Shown here piece after piece: positions 1-9,404 of a DNA stretch of 64,000 nucleotides. The notes under the pieces were generated by a model, which did not search any database, had not been told where the DNA came from, and saw only the letters and a list, made by a program, of their open reading frames with translations. The stretch is from Paenibacillus albicereus (GTDB taxonomy: Bacteria; Bacillota; Bacilli; Paenibacillales; Paenibacillaceae). The position numbers and the translations under genes were made by a program. How positions within the stretch are numbered: the stretch's first letter is position 1; each line of letters opens with the position of its first letter. The DNA lies in the NCBI RefSeq assembly GCF_012676905.1, contig NZ_CP051428.1, forward strand, positions 4,895,001 through 4,959,000. The letters run 5' to 3'.

Positions 1-168
1 GCTCGCCGACCCGCTCCGTTCGCCGCATGAAAGCAGTCTGGATTCCTTCATCGCACGGATACGGGGGTGGACGCTTCACAGTCAAAGGCCGTCGACCGGC
101 TGGACGGAGCTGCTCGGACCTTCCTAGCGGAACGCTCGCCTCCGAGCGAGGGGACACCCTTCACTCGG

Positions 169-195
169 AAAAAGGCTCGCGAAGCGCTCGCCGCC
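169..195 (-). terminator. Probable terminator of the GH18-like gene
   Basis: Read on the minus strand, a short GC-rich stem (GGC-GCGA paired with TCGC-GCC) is followed by a run of five T. It lies about 50 bases past the stop codon of the minus-strand GH18-like gene. The remaining bases 1-247 show no convincing gene. Confidence 0.45.
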
Positions 196-247
196 GGCGC
201 AAAGGGACGAAGCTATTCAATGCCTACTTAGTAGAATGGTTAAAGTA

Positions 248-1888
248 CTAGCCCTCCACCGGCTTGCGCAGCTGAACGGTTCCTTCGAGCGCCTTGAGCG
301 AGCTCGCGTCGACGAGTCCGGCGCCGAGACGCCAGAGCGCGATGCCCTTGAGGCCGTAGCGCTTGGCGAGCCCGGCCGGACCGCGCAGCGAGGCGGCCGT
401 CTCGCTGCCCATCGAGATGCCGAGCAGCAGCTTGCTGCGATCGGTCTCCTTCAGCGCCAGCCGGATCGCCTCGTCCACGCGGACGAGCGGCTCCGGACCT
501 TTTTCCCCCTCGTATGCATAGGCCATGATGACGATCTCGTCCGACTGCTGGGCGAGCGCCTTGTAGTCATACCCGCCGAAGGCTCCGTTGAGCGGATGGA
601 GCGCCAGCGACAAGCCGAGCCCCGCTGCCTTGGAAGCGGTCCGGAGCTCGGTGACGAAGCGCGTGAACGACTGCTTGGCCGCCGCCTTGTCCCCCGTCAG
701 CCCGAGCCCCTCGAAGTCGAGCGCGATGCTGCGGAAGCCGCCGATCGATGCCGTCGACACGATGCTCTGGATCGCTTCCGTCCGCAGCGCCGGGTCGCCG
801 AGCAGCTTGGTCAGCTCGCCGCGCCCGTCGACGCCGAACACCATGAACTGCGTGTTCACGCCCGCCGCCGTCGCGTCGGCGACGATGCTCTCCGGCGTCG
901 TGGCGCCGCTCGCGCTCGGCCAGTAGAAGTCCTTGCCGCTGAGCGTCAGCTTGCCGTCCTCGCCGATCCGTCCCCAGCCGAAGGACACCGAGTCGAAGCG
1001 GTCGAGATACTTCACCTGCGAGAACGAGCTGATCGCATAATAGCCCTTGACGTAGACGCGCTCGGCCGGCGACTGGATGCGCACCGTCTTGACCGCGCCG
1101 TCCCAGCTCACCCGAGCGCCGAAGGCGCTGCTGAAAAAGCTCAGCGGCACGAGCACGCTGCCGCCGCTCTGCACCGGAGCCTGGGCGAGCGCGGCCGCCT
1201 GGCCGTCCAGCTGCGCCTGCTTGCTGCCTACGCGCAGCAGCACGGAGCGCCGGCTGCCGTCCGCGAGCGGCTTGTTCGCGGTGACCGTCCTCGCCTTGGC
1301 GTCCCAGACGACCGGCACGTTCAGGGCTTCGGCGATGGCGCGGAACGGCACCATCGTCGTGCCCCGGACGAGCTGGGGCGCCGCAGGAAAAGCGAGCGGG
1401 AAGCCGTCGAGCAGAATGGTCGCCGAGGCGGCAGCAGAGGCATACGGCACCGCAGCCGCAGGCGCGGCCAGCGGCACGGACGCGTACAGCTTGGCCGCGA
1501 GCGGAGCCGGAGCGGCAGCGGAGGAGGCTCCAACGGGCGCGGCGGCGGACGCCAGCGGGAACAGCTTCGGCGCAGGCGAAGCGGCGGCGTCCATCCCGGC
1601 CGCCAGCGGCAGCGGCAGCGGGAACGGCTTTGCCGGGGCCGCTGCCGAGAGCTCGGGCGCAGCGGCGGCGGAAGGAGCAGCGGCAGAAGGGGCGGCCGAT
1701 ACGCCGGCAGGGGCCGCCGCAAGCAGGCTTGGCGCCGATGTAGCGCCCGCGCCAGCGGAGGGAGGCGGCGACGCAGCCGGGCCGATCGGCGAGGCGCTCG
1801 CTGCCGCCGGGCCGGACAGGGCGGCTCCAGCCAGCAGGACAGAGGCGAGCGCGGCAGCGGTCAGACGGCGGGATGGGACAACGGACAT
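248..1888 (-). CDS. Secreted protein with copper amine oxidase-like stalk domain and GH18-like domain
   Basis: A 546-aa exported protein. Residues 1-31 form a signal peptide (basic start, hydrophobic core, AAAS end). Residues 32-125 are an Ala/Pro/Ser-rich low-complexity linker. About 130-260 is a copper amine oxidase N-terminal-like (stalk) domain, with the pattern of a short LDG segment followed by VPFRAIAEAL and VPLSFF. From about 270 to the end is a GH18-type barrel. The catalytic strand reads ALDFEGLG near residue 390, keeping the acidic pair DFE but lacking the full DxxDxDxE, so activity on chitin or peptidoglycan is uncertain. Related Bacillales proteins act at the cell wall. The start is fixed by AAGGAGGA ten bases upstream. 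It is divergent from the helicase gene. Confidence 0.8.
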   Translation of the reverse strand: MSVVPSRRLTAAALASVLLAGAALSGPAAASASPIGPAASPPPSAGAGATSAPSLLAAAPAGVSAAPSAAAPSAAAAPELSAAAPAKPFPLPLPLAAGMDAAASPAPKLFPLASAAAPVGASSAAAPAPLAAKLYASVPLAAPAAAVPYASAAASATILLDGFPLAFPAAPQLVRGTTMVPFRAIAEALNVPVVWDAKARTVTANKPLADGSRRSVLLRVGSKQAQLDGQAAALAQAPVQSGGSVLVPLSFFSSAFGARVSWDGAVKTVRIQSPAERVYVKGYYAISSFSQVKYLDRFDSVSFGWGRIGEDGKLTLSGKDFYWPSASGATTPESIVADATAAGVNTQFMVFGVDGRGELTKLLGDPALRTEAIQSIVSTASIGGFRSIALDFEGLGLTGDKAAAKQSFTRFVTELRTASKAAGLGLSLALHPLNGAFGGYDYKALAQQSDEIVIMAYAYEGEKGPEPLVRVDEAIRLALKETDRSKLLLGISMGSETAASLRGPAGLAKRYGLKGIALWRLGAGLVDASSLKALEGTVQLRKPVEG

Positions 1889-2150
1889 GGATGGAGTTCC
1901 TCCTTCGGGATATGCCGGCCGCTGGCCGGCGGAGTGCGGTTTCCGGAATTTTTTACCTACTCTCTTAGACGAATGGAAGATAGATAGAGTTGCGGGGAGG
2001 CGAAATCTCGCGCGCCTGGTCTTTCAAGGAAACCGCAGCGCTTGCCGCCATGGCGGAAGGGCTTCCCCTTGGCTGCCGGGCATCGTTTGGGCCAATGGTG
2101 TATGCTAATGGAAAATGGCGTCGATCGGCGTACGAGGAGGCTTTGAACGT

Positions 2151-5100
2151 ATGGATGCTTCAGGAGAAAAAGGCGGCCCGGGCCAGGGGCAAGAAGAACG
2201 GCGGCAAGCTGGAGACGGCATTCGTCCGAGCAGTCAGGCGGGAGGCCGCGATCGAAGATCAGCCTCGGCCGCCGGCGCCAGCGAGGGGACGGAATCCATG
2301 TCCGAGGGCGGAGACGGCGCGGCGACGGAAGCGATGCCGGCAGGAGACAGCATGCGATCCGTCGCTTTCGCCGGGGAAGGCGACGCAGGAAGCACGCGCG
2401 GCCAAGCCGAAGCAAGGACGCCGAACCATGCCCGGAGCGAGAACGTCCTCGATCCGGCGCTCAAGCCGTTTCATCCCGTGCTGGCCGAGTGGTTCGAAGG
2501 CACGTTCGGGACGCCGACCGACGCGCAGCGCCGCGCCTGGTCGTCCATTCTGGGCGGAGCCCATACGCTGCTCGCGGCGCCGACAGGCTCCGGCAAGACG
2601 CTCGCGGCCTTGCTCCCCTGCCTCGACCGCGTGCTGCGGGCCAAGGAGGCGGCCTTCGCGCCGGAAGCAAGGGCGGAAGACTCGGCTACCGCAGCCGGGC
2701 CTGAGCAGGCGGCATCCCCTTCATCAGATGGGCGCGCGCGTGGAGACGAGCCTGAATCGGCAGCGGCACCCGAGCCTGCGCTTGAGGGCGGCTCCTCGGG
2801 CGCCGTCTGGCGGCCGGGCGTGCGCGTCCTTTACGTAACGCCGCTCAAAGCGCTCAACAACGATATCTATGACCACGTGACGGAGTTCGTCGCGCAGATC
2901 GCCGAGCGGATGGAACGTCGGTCACACCAAGGAGTGCCGGGTATTACTTGCGCGGTCCGGACCGGGGATACACCCTCCTCGAAACGCGCCGCGATGCTGC
3001 GCCGTCCGCCCGACGTGCTGGTGACGACGCCGGAATCATTGTTCATCCTGCTCGGCTCCGACAAAGGACGCCTCATGCTGCGGACGGCGGAGCAGATCAT
3101 CGTCGACGAAATCCACGATCTGGCGGCGGACAAGCGGGGCTCCCACCTGTCGCTGACGCTCGAGCGGCTGGAAGCTTGGCGAGGCGGCCCGCTGCAGCGC
3201 ATCGGCCTGTCGGCGACGCAAAAGCCGATGGAGCGCGTGGCGCGCTTCCTCGGCGGCTGGGCGCCTCCGGATTCCGCTGATGCGCCCCGCCCGGTGGCGC
3301 GCTTCCTTGGCGGCTGGGCGCCTCCGGATTCCGCTGATGCGCCCCGCCCGGTGGCGCGCTTCCTCGGCGGCTGGGCGCCTCCGGATTCCGCTGATGCGCC
3401 CCGCCCGGTGGCGCGCTTCCTCGGCGGCTGGGCGCCTCCGGATTCCGTCGATGCGCCCCGCCCGGTGGCGCCCTTCCTCGGCAGCTGGGCGCCTCCGGAT
3501 TCCGTCGATGCGCAAGCTCCACGTGCCGATTCCGAATCCGTATCCGGCCGGCTTGCAGCCTCCGCCTCTTCTCCCGACGCCCGATCCTCCGCTGCGAAGC
3601 GGTCCAAGTCCGCCACGGAACGGAGCGGCGAAGCGGACGACGGCCGCCAAGCCCGTCTCGAAGCGGAGGCGGCCGAGCCAGCCGAGGCGCTGCCTGCGCA
3701 CCCGCTCGGCTTCCTCCCACGACCGGTCGCCATTCTGGAAAGCTCGATGGCCAAGACGATGGACGTCCGCGTCACGATGCCCGGGCGCGTCCGGCTCGGC
3801 AACAGCCGCGACTCCGTCTGGTTCCCGATCCTGGACCGGCTGCTGCAGCTGATGGAGGGCTGCCGCTCCGTGCTCGTCTTCGTCAACAGCCGCCGCATGG
3901 CGGAGCGGCTGTGCCTGCGCCTCAACGACTACACCGGCCAGGAGATGTGCCGCGCCCACCACGGCAGCATGGACCGGGGGCGGAGGCTCGAGGTGGAGCG
4001 GCTGCTCAAGGAAGGACGGCTCCGCTGCATCGTCGCCACCTCCTCGCTGGAGCTCGGCATCGACGTCGGCCATGTCGACCTCGTCGTGCAGCTCGACTCG
4101 CCTCTGTCCGCCGCGGCCGGCATCCAGCGCATCGGGCGCGCCGGCCACGCCGTCGGCGAGGCGAGCCGCGGCGTCATCCTCGCCCGCCAGCGCGGCTCGC
4201 TGCCGGAGATCGCGGTGCTCGGGCGCATGATCGCCGAGCGGGACATCGACCCGATCGAGGTGCCGCGCGATGCGCTCGACGTGCTGTCGCAGCAGGCGGT
4301 GGCGGTCGCTTCCCTCGATACGGTTCCGGTCGAGCGGCTGTACCGGCTCATCCTCGGCAGCGACAGCTACCGGACGTTTCCGCGCCAGCGGCTGCTCGAC
4401 ATGCTCGCGGTGCTGGCCGGACTGTACCCGTTCGCCCGCCCGCTGCTGGAGTGGGACCGCGAGAAGGACGCCATCGGACCGCGCTCCAATACCCGCATGG
4501 CCGCCGTCACGGGAGCCGGCACGATTCCGCAGAGCGGAGCCTATCCCGTCCACCACGCCGACAGCCGCTCCCATGTCGGGGAGCTGGACGAGGAGTTCGT
4601 GCAGGAGAGCCGCGTCGGCGACGTATTCCAGCTCGGCACGAGCTCCTGGATGATCTCCGGCATCAGCAAGGACCGCGTCTATGTCAAGGAAACGGGCAAC
4701 CGCTTCAGCGAGATTCCGTTCTGGCGCAACGAGGCCGGCTCCCGCTCCTATCGGCTCGGCGAGCGCGTCGCGCAGCTGTGGACGGAGCTCATGGAGCGGC
4801 TGGAGGCCGCCGACGCGGCGCATGGCGATACGGCCATCGAAGGAGCGGCCTCGCCGGCATCCGATGCGGCGGATGTCGAAGGAGCATCCCCGGCAGCTCC
4901 GTCCGACGAGCCGGAAGCTCCATTCAGCGCGGCGGAGGAAGCGGTCATCCGCGACCTCCAGGAGCCGTACCGCCTCGACGACCGGGCTGCGCGCAGCCTC
5001 GTCTCCCTTATCCGCGCGCAGCGGGCGACGGGCGTCGTGCCGACCGCTTCGCGCCTGGCGGTGGAGGTATACAAGGACATCGCCGGCCAGACCCATATCG

Positions 5101-7835
5101 TCATCCACAACGCCTGGGGCCGCCGCGTGAACCGGACCTGGCAGCTGGCGATCGAGCGGAAGTTCGAGACGAGCCTGCCGCATCGCCTGTACGGCAACGC
5201 CAAAGACAACGGCATCGAGTTCGTGCTGCCGGAGTGGGACCCGTCCTGGCTGCAGGCGGTCCGTTCCGTGACGCCGGACAACCTGCGCGAGCTGCTCGTC
5301 GAGGCGTTGCCCGGCTCGCCCCTGCTCTCCGTGGCGTTCCGTCGGATCGCCGAGACGTCGCTGCTGCTGAAGCGCAGCTTCGGCCGCACGCCGATGTGGC
5401 AGCTGCGCTTGCGCGGGGAGGAGCTGCTGCGGGCCGCGCTTCCTTATGCGGACCGCTTTCCCTATCTGAACGAGGCGATGCGCGAATGCCTGCGGGACTA
5501 CCTCGACGAGCCGCGTCTGAGGGAGCTGCTCGGCCGGATGCAGGAAGGACGGATCGCGATGGCCGTCCATTACCGGGACCTGCCTTCCCCGCTCGCCTCG
5601 CAGTTCGCCGCCGACTACGTCAACATGCGCATCTATGAGGGGGACGGCCTCGACCGCGCCGTCCAGGCGCAGCTGCTGCAGATGAGCCGCGAGCTCGCCG
5701 GCGAGCTGTTCGGCCAGGAAGCGCTGCGCGGCGCCGTCGATCCGCAGGTGCTCGCAGCGGAGCGGCGGCGCCTCGAGACGCCGGCCGCCGGAGCGCCGGA
5801 CAGCGCGGACGAGCTGTACCGGCTGCTCAAGCAGCGCGGCGATCTGGCCGAGCCGGAGCTGCTCGCCGCCGTACGGGCAGCCGCCCGGGCCGAGGCGGCC
5901 GCAGGCGGAGATGCCTCGCAGGCGAATGCCGACGCCGACGGCGCTCGGCCCGCCGCTAGCGGCGGCTTCGGCTCCGGCAGAAGCTTCGGCTCCGCGGGGA
6001 AAGAGGTTGCCCGGGAGTCGCCGGATGCCGCTGCGGCCGCCGAAGCCGCCGTAGAAGCGGCGGCCGGCTGGCTGCGCCAGCTGCGGGAGCAGCGGCGCGT
6101 CGCTGTCTACGAGCCGGGCGGCGGGCTCGCGGGGCGCCTCGTCTGCGCGGACGAGGCCGAGCTGTACGGCCGCTTCCCGCAGGAGGACGACGCCTCATCC
6201 TTCGTCGTCGAGCGCTGGATCGCCGGCCGGCTCGCCTTCACGCCGGAGGAGCTGGCCGCCCGCTACCCGGCGCTCGATACGAACGGCGCCCAGCTGTTGA
6301 TCTCGCGGCTGCTGGAGGCGGACCGCATCCAGCTCGCGCCTTTTGCCGAGGAGGACGAGCTCCTCTTCACATCGGCGCTCACCGCCGCGCGCGTCGTCCG
6401 GCTGTCCGTGCAGGCGGCGCGCGGGCGCAGCGAGGCGGCGGACGCCGTCCGCTGGTGCCGCCTCCTCGCCGGCAGGCAGCACGCGCTCCACGGCACGCAG
6501 CTGCAAGGAGAACATGGCCTGCTGCGAGTGCTGGAGCAGCTGCAGGGCTTCTTTTTCCCGCTGTCGTACTGGGAGTCGTTCCTGCTGCCGTCGCGGCTCG
6601 CCTCCTACCGGCCCGAGGAGCTCGACCTGCTCTGCGCCTCCGGCGAGGTGCTGTGGCTCGGACGCAAGAACGAGGGGGAAAAAGAAGGCAAGGTCGCCTT
6701 CTTCCTCCCGGAATCCCGCGACCTGATCGCTTCGTGGCTGCCTGCGGACGATGCGCCGCCCGCTCATCCGCAGCTGCTGGAGCGCCTGAAGCGCGGCGGC
6801 GCGATGTTCCTCGCTCCGCTCGCCCGCGAGCTCGGCCGCCAGCCGTCCGACGTGCAGGCCGAGCTGCTCGAGCTCGTCTGGCAAGGCCATGTGTCGAACG
6901 ACCAGTTCGCCCCGCTGCGCGGCCCGGCTCCGGCTTCCCGCTCGCGCGGCTCCCGGACCGGCCGGGGCGCATGGGGCGGCTCCGGGCTCGGCCGCTGGTT
7001 CTGGACCGGCTCGCTGCGTCCGGAGGCGGAAAGCGGCTCGCCGCGGACCGCTGCAAGCACGGGACGGCCGGAGCGGACCGCTGCCGCCGAGCCCAGCGCG
7101 GAGATGGAAACCGGCTTGACGGCACTTCTTTCAGGAAGGTCCGCCTCCAGCCTGCTCGGCGCGAGCGCCGCTGCGCTCGCCGCAGGATCCTTCCCCCAGG
7201 ACGGATCGCCGGCGCTGCGCTGGATCGACCGGCTGCTCGACGTCTACGGCATCGTGTCGCGCGACCTGGCGGCCGCGATGTCGCCGTACGCTTGGGACGA
7301 GCTGCTGCCCGTGCTGAAGCGGCTCGAGGAATGGGGCGTGCTCGTGCGCGGCCAGCTGATCGAGGGCGTCCCGGCGATGCAGTTCACGACCCGGGAGATC
7401 GCCGAGTCGCTGCGCCTGCCGCTGCCCGGCGAGGACGACGGCCTGACCGTGCTGAGCGCCGCTGATCCGGCCAATCCGTTCGGCCTGCTGGCCGACTGGC
7501 CCGGCGAGGGCGAAGGCGGCTTCGCCCGCAAGCCCGGCAACTTCCTCGTGCTGGAGGACGGGGAGTGGCGCTACTGGGTGGAAAGCAACGGCCGCCGCAT
7601 CCGCAGCCTCGGCCCGAAGGGAGAGGCGCGGGACGAGGCGCCGGCCGCCGCGTCGCTGCAGCAGGCGCTCGCGTCGATCGCCTCCCGCCAGGGGCTGGCC
7701 AAGATCGCCGTCGAGCAGTGGAACGGCCGCCCGGTGGACGAGTCGCCGGCGGCCGACGCGCTGCGCGGCATCGGAGCGGAGCGCGACCGGCATCGCTTCG
7801 TGCTGTGGAAAAGCCAGCTGAACGCGCGGCGCTGA
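2151..7835 (+). CDS. lhr: Large Lhr-type DEAD/DEAH helicase with internal tandem repeat
   Basis: About 1894 aa, longer than the roughly 1540 aa of E. coli Lhr. Visible motifs are Walker A APTGSGKT (residues 143-150), DEIH box (319-322), LSAT (motif III), ATSSLELGIDVG and QRIGRAGH (motif VI, near 660), which define the SF2 Lhr core. The C-terminal two thirds match the winged-helix and Lhr-specific regions by their general pattern. Lhr proteins unwind DNA/RNA hybrids and act in DNA repair. Between motif III and the second RecA lobe sits a 19-residue tandem repeat plus a low-complexity Ala/Ser linker. A more upstream in-frame ATG at 2115 exists, but GAGGAGG ten bases before 2151 favours this start. 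The first 110 residues are also low complexity. Confidence 0.88.
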   Translation: MDASGEKGGPGQGQEERRQAGDGIRPSSQAGGRDRRSASAAGASEGTESMSEGGDGAATEAMPAGDSMRSVAFAGEGDAGSTRGQAEARTPNHARSENVLDPALKPFHPVLAEWFEGTFGTPTDAQRRAWSSILGGAHTLLAAPTGSGKTLAALLPCLDRVLRAKEAAFAPEARAEDSATAAGPEQAASPSSDGRARGDEPESAAAPEPALEGGSSGAVWRPGVRVLYVTPLKALNNDIYDHVTEFVAQIAERMERRSHQGVPGITCAVRTGDTPSSKRAAMLRRPPDVLVTTPESLFILLGSDKGRLMLRTAEQIIVDEIHDLAADKRGSHLSLTLERLEAWRGGPLQRIGLSATQKPMERVARFLGGWAPPDSADAPRPVARFLGGWAPPDSADAPRPVARFLGGWAPPDSADAPRPVARFLGGWAPPDSVDAPRPVAPFLGSWAPPDSVDAQAPRADSESVSGRLAASASSPDARSSAAKRSKSATERSGEADDGRQARLEAEAAEPAEALPAHPLGFLPRPVAILESSMAKTMDVRVTMPGRVRLGNSRDSVWFPILDRLLQLMEGCRSVLVFVNSRRMAERLCLRLNDYTGQEMCRAHHGSMDRGRRLEVERLLKEGRLRCIVATSSLELGIDVGHVDLVVQLDSPLSAAAGIQRIGRAGHAVGEASRGVILARQRGSLPEIAVLGRMIAERDIDPIEVPRDALDVLSQQAVAVASLDTVPVERLYRLILGSDSYRTFPRQRLLDMLAVLAGLYPFARPLLEWDREKDAIGPRSNTRMAAVTGAGTIPQSGAYPVHHADSRSHVGELDEEFVQESRVGDVFQLGTSSWMISGISKDRVYVKETGNRFSEIPFWRNEAGSRSYRLGERVAQLWTELMERLEAADAAHGDTAIEGAASPASDAADVEGASPAAPSDEPEAPFSAAEEAVIRDLQEPYRLDDRAARSLVSLIRAQRATGVVPTASRLAVEVYKDIAGQTHIVIHNAWGRRVNRTWQLAIERKFETSLPHRLYGNAKDNGIEFVLPEWDPSWLQAVRSVTPDNLRELLVEALPGSPLLSVAFRRIAETSLLLKRSFGRTPMWQLRLRGEELLRAALPYADRFPYLNEAMRECLRDYLDEPRLRELLGRMQEGRIAMAVHYRDLPSPLASQFAADYVNMRIYEGDGLDRAVQAQLLQMSRELAGELFGQEALRGAVDPQVLAAERRRLETPAAGAPDSADELYRLLKQRGDLAEPELLAAVRAAARAEAAAGGDASQANADADGARPAASGGFGSGRSFGSAGKEVARESPDAAAAAEAAVEAAAGWLRQLREQRRVAVYEPGGGLAGRLVCADEAELYGRFPQEDDASSFVVERWIAGRLAFTPEELAARYPALDTNGAQLLISRLLEADRIQLAPFAEEDELLFTSALTAARVVRLSVQAARGRSEAADAVRWCRLLAGRQHALHGTQLQGEHGLLRVLEQLQGFFFPLSYWESFLLPSRLASYRPEELDLLCASGEVLWLGRKNEGEKEGKVAFFLPESRDLIASWLPADDAPPAHPQLLERLKRGGAMFLAPLARELGRQPSDVQAELLELVWQGHVSNDQFAPLRGPAPASRSRGSRTGRGAWGGSGLGRWFWTGSLRPEAESGSPRTAASTGRPERTAAAEPSAEMETGLTALLSGRSASSLLGASAAALAAGSFPQDGSPALRWIDRLLDVYGIVSRDLAAAMSPYAWDELLPVLKRLEEWGVLVRGQLIEGVPAMQFTTREIAESLRLPLPGEDDGLTVLSAADPANPFGLLADWPGEGEGGFARKPGNFLVLEDGEWRYWVESNGRRIRSLGPKGEARDEAPAAASLQQALASIASRQGLAKIAVEQWNGRPVDESPAADALRGIGAERDRHRFVLWKSQLNARR
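3237..3521 (+). repeat. 57-bp tandem repeat inside lhr (five units)
   Basis: Five consecutive 57-bp units start at 3237, 3294, 3351, 3408 and 3465. Each encodes 19 residues of the form VARFLGGWAPPDSADAPRP. Units 1-3 are almost identical, unit 4 changes Ala to Val, and unit 5 is diverged at both ends. The repeat starts exactly at the conserved ARFLGG segment after helicase motif III and keeps the frame. Confidence 0.95.
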
Positions 7836-7860
7836 GAGGAGCCCGGCCGACAATCCGTTC

Positions 7861-7889
7861 TTGCCAATCGTATCCATACTGGCTATAAT
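7861..7889 (+). promoter_or_regulatory. SigA-type promoter of the AraC gene
   Basis: TTGCCA (7861-7866), a 17-bp spacer and a perfect TATAAT (7884-7889). Transcription would begin near 7896, leaving a leader of about 60 bases before the GTG start at 7958. Confidence 0.75.
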
Positions 7890-7957
7890 AAGAACGAATG
7901 TTCTTATCGGAGAGCTCGACGCCCGCAGGACGGCGCTTCGGGCAAAGGAGGAGCCTC

Positions 7958-8743
7958 GTGCCGCAAGACGAGCTGGATCAAGTCATCGACTACATCCAAG
8001 GCCATCTGTTCGACCCCTTGCCTCTGGAACGGCTGGCCAGGCAGATCTCGTACAGCCCTTCCCACTTCGCACGCCTGTTCAAGGAGCGCACCGGGCTGAC
8101 GCCGCTCTACTACGTCTCCTCGCTGCGGCTCAGCCGGGCCAAGGACCTGCTGCTCAAGACGGACTACACGATCCGCGACATCAGCCTCGAGGTCGGCCAG
8201 CAGAGCCTCGGCACGTTCACGACGCGGTTCACCCAGCGGGTCGGGCAGACGCCGTCGGAGTTCCGCCAGTCCCGCTCCGACGTCGGCGACCAGGCGCGGC
8301 GGCTGCAGGCGCTGGACAGCTGGGACGACCCGACGGTCCACGCCTCGGCGTCTCCGCCCTGGTCGGAGGTGAGCGGGATCATCGAGCCGGTCCGGCCGTT
8401 CGACGGATTCGTGCTGCTCGGCCTGTTCGCCAAGCCGATTCCCGAGGGCATGCCGATCCACGGAACGCTGCTGCCGCGTCCTGGTCCCTTCCGCCTGACA
8501 GGGGTCCGGCCGGGCACTTACTATCTGATGGCGACGACGCTGTCCTGGCAAATGGGAGCGATGGACATGCTGCTGCCGCAGACGACGCTGCGCACCCGCG
8601 CCCGGCTGCCGATCGAGGTCGGCCCGTCCTTGCCCTCGCCTTTTCAGCACGCCCTGCTGCACGAGCCGCGTCCCGACGATCCTCCGATCCTCGTCTCGCT
8701 GCCGCTGCTCATGAACCAGTTCCTCTCGCGCATGCGAGGGTAG
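7958..8743 (+). CDS. AraC-family transcriptional regulator with C-terminal effector domain
   Basis: A 261-aa soluble regulator. The N-terminal 100 residues carry two helix-turn-helix motifs of the AraC/XylS type (IDYIQGHL, LARQISYSPSHFARLFKERTG, and a second helix-turn-helix ending in GQTPSEFR). Residues from about 125 on are a separate domain resembling the small-molecule-binding domains found behind N-terminal AraC DNA-binding regions. The order, DNA-binding first, is less common than the classical layout. An in-frame ATG at 7898 lies at the predicted transcription start and has no ribosome site, whereas AAAGGAGG seven bases before GTG 7958 makes that the better start. It is monocistronic; no obvious target gene is adjacent. 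Confidence 0.8.
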   Translation: MPQDELDQVIDYIQGHLFDPLPLERLARQISYSPSHFARLFKERTGLTPLYYVSSLRLSRAKDLLLKTDYTIRDISLEVGQQSLGTFTTRFTQRVGQTPSEFRQSRSDVGDQARRLQALDSWDDPTVHASASPPWSEVSGIIEPVRPFDGFVLLGLFAKPIPEGMPIHGTLLPRPGPFRLTGVRPGTYYLMATTLSWQMGAMDMLLPQTTLRTRARLPIEVGPSLPSPFQHALLHEPRPDDPPILVSLPLLMNQFLSRMRG

Positions 8744-9063
8744 CTGGACTCTACGGACGAGAGCGTTCCTTTTGATTGCTGGTCGACTGGTTCTGTAACC
8801 CATTCGCGATCATCAGGCGTGGCCAAGTTCCAATGCACGACAAGAGCGGCAAACTGCGCCTCCTCATTATCGCGGTTTGTTCTAGACGGTAGTGGGTTTC
8901 TGGAAGGATACTAGTATTTCAGCAACAAGGCTCCGACACCCGATAGGACAATATGACTCAGGCAAACTGGAACGATTCGGTTGGCTTGAGTTTTTTCGTA
9001 TGCACAAAAAAGGGATGCAGACTCGCCTCGGGTAACGCCGTCGTCGAAAAAAAGGAGGGCATC

Positions 9064-9231
9064 ATGCTCTTCGCATATGCTTTGTTGGATCGATGGATGA
9101 GAGATCGGCCCTTAACCTCTGCCATCGTTTGCACGTATAAAGTCGTCTCCATATACGCTTTATCTCCCTCAGCACGCTCATCGCTCCATCTGCTCAGAGC
9201 TGCAAACTTTATTCCGATAAAGTTGATTTGA
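9064..9231 (+). CDS. Possible 55-aa small protein, uncertain
   Basis: An ATG preceded by the strong ribosome site AAAGGAGGGC opens a 55-codon frame that stops five bases before a good terminator. The product (starts MLFAYALLDRWMRDR) has no recognisable domain or membrane segment, and its codon use is unlike the high-GC neighbours. The good ribosome site and the terminator placement are the only support. Confidence 0.25.
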   Translation: MLFAYALLDRWMRDRPLTSAIVCTYKVVSIYALSPSARSSLHLLRAANFIPIKLI

Positions 9232-9251
9232 TATTAAGGATATTATATACT
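9223..9251 (+). promoter_or_regulatory. SigA-like promoter upstream of the secreted-protein gene
   Basis: TTGATT (9223-9228), 17 bp, TATACT (9246-9251). It would drive the gene starting at 9405. Its -10 region overlaps the left arm of the terminator hairpin at 9236-9286, so transcript from this promoter would not contain the left arm and would not be terminated there. Confidence 0.5.
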
Positions 9252-9286
9252 GATTCCGAGGATAGGTAATAATATCCTTTTTTTTC
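9236..9286 (+). terminator. Intrinsic terminator
   Basis: Perfect 11-bp arms AAGGATATTAT (9236-9246) and ATAATATCCTT (9269-9279) followed by a T run to 9286. It would end any plus-strand transcript entering from the left. Confidence 0.75.
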
Positions 9287-9404
9287 TATTCGATAACAAA
9301 GGAGGCGAGGGCAATTCAATCTATATAAAACAGAATATTTTGTCTACTCTGTTTGAGGTGATGATTAGCTCGGGCCCATTCTGACTTTAAAGGAGGATTT
9401 TAAA

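Larger units (their letters stand above)
8744..9404. other. Mostly non-coding AT-richer stretch
   Basis: Base composition drops sharply along this stretch compared with the surrounding genes. It holds a weakly supported short ORF (9064-9231), a clear terminator (9236-9286) and an overlapping promoter-like sequence. Nothing else recognisable was found. Confidence 0.5.

Noticed and set aside
236-1987. Long open frames antisense to the GH18-like gene
   Set aside because: The minus-strand frame has a ribosome site, signal peptide and domain motifs; the antisense products are Arg-rich or low complexity, as expected in high-GC DNA.
3036-5570. A very long minus-strand frame inside the lhr gene
   Set aside because: No ribosome site, no domain pattern, and composition typical of a shadow frame.
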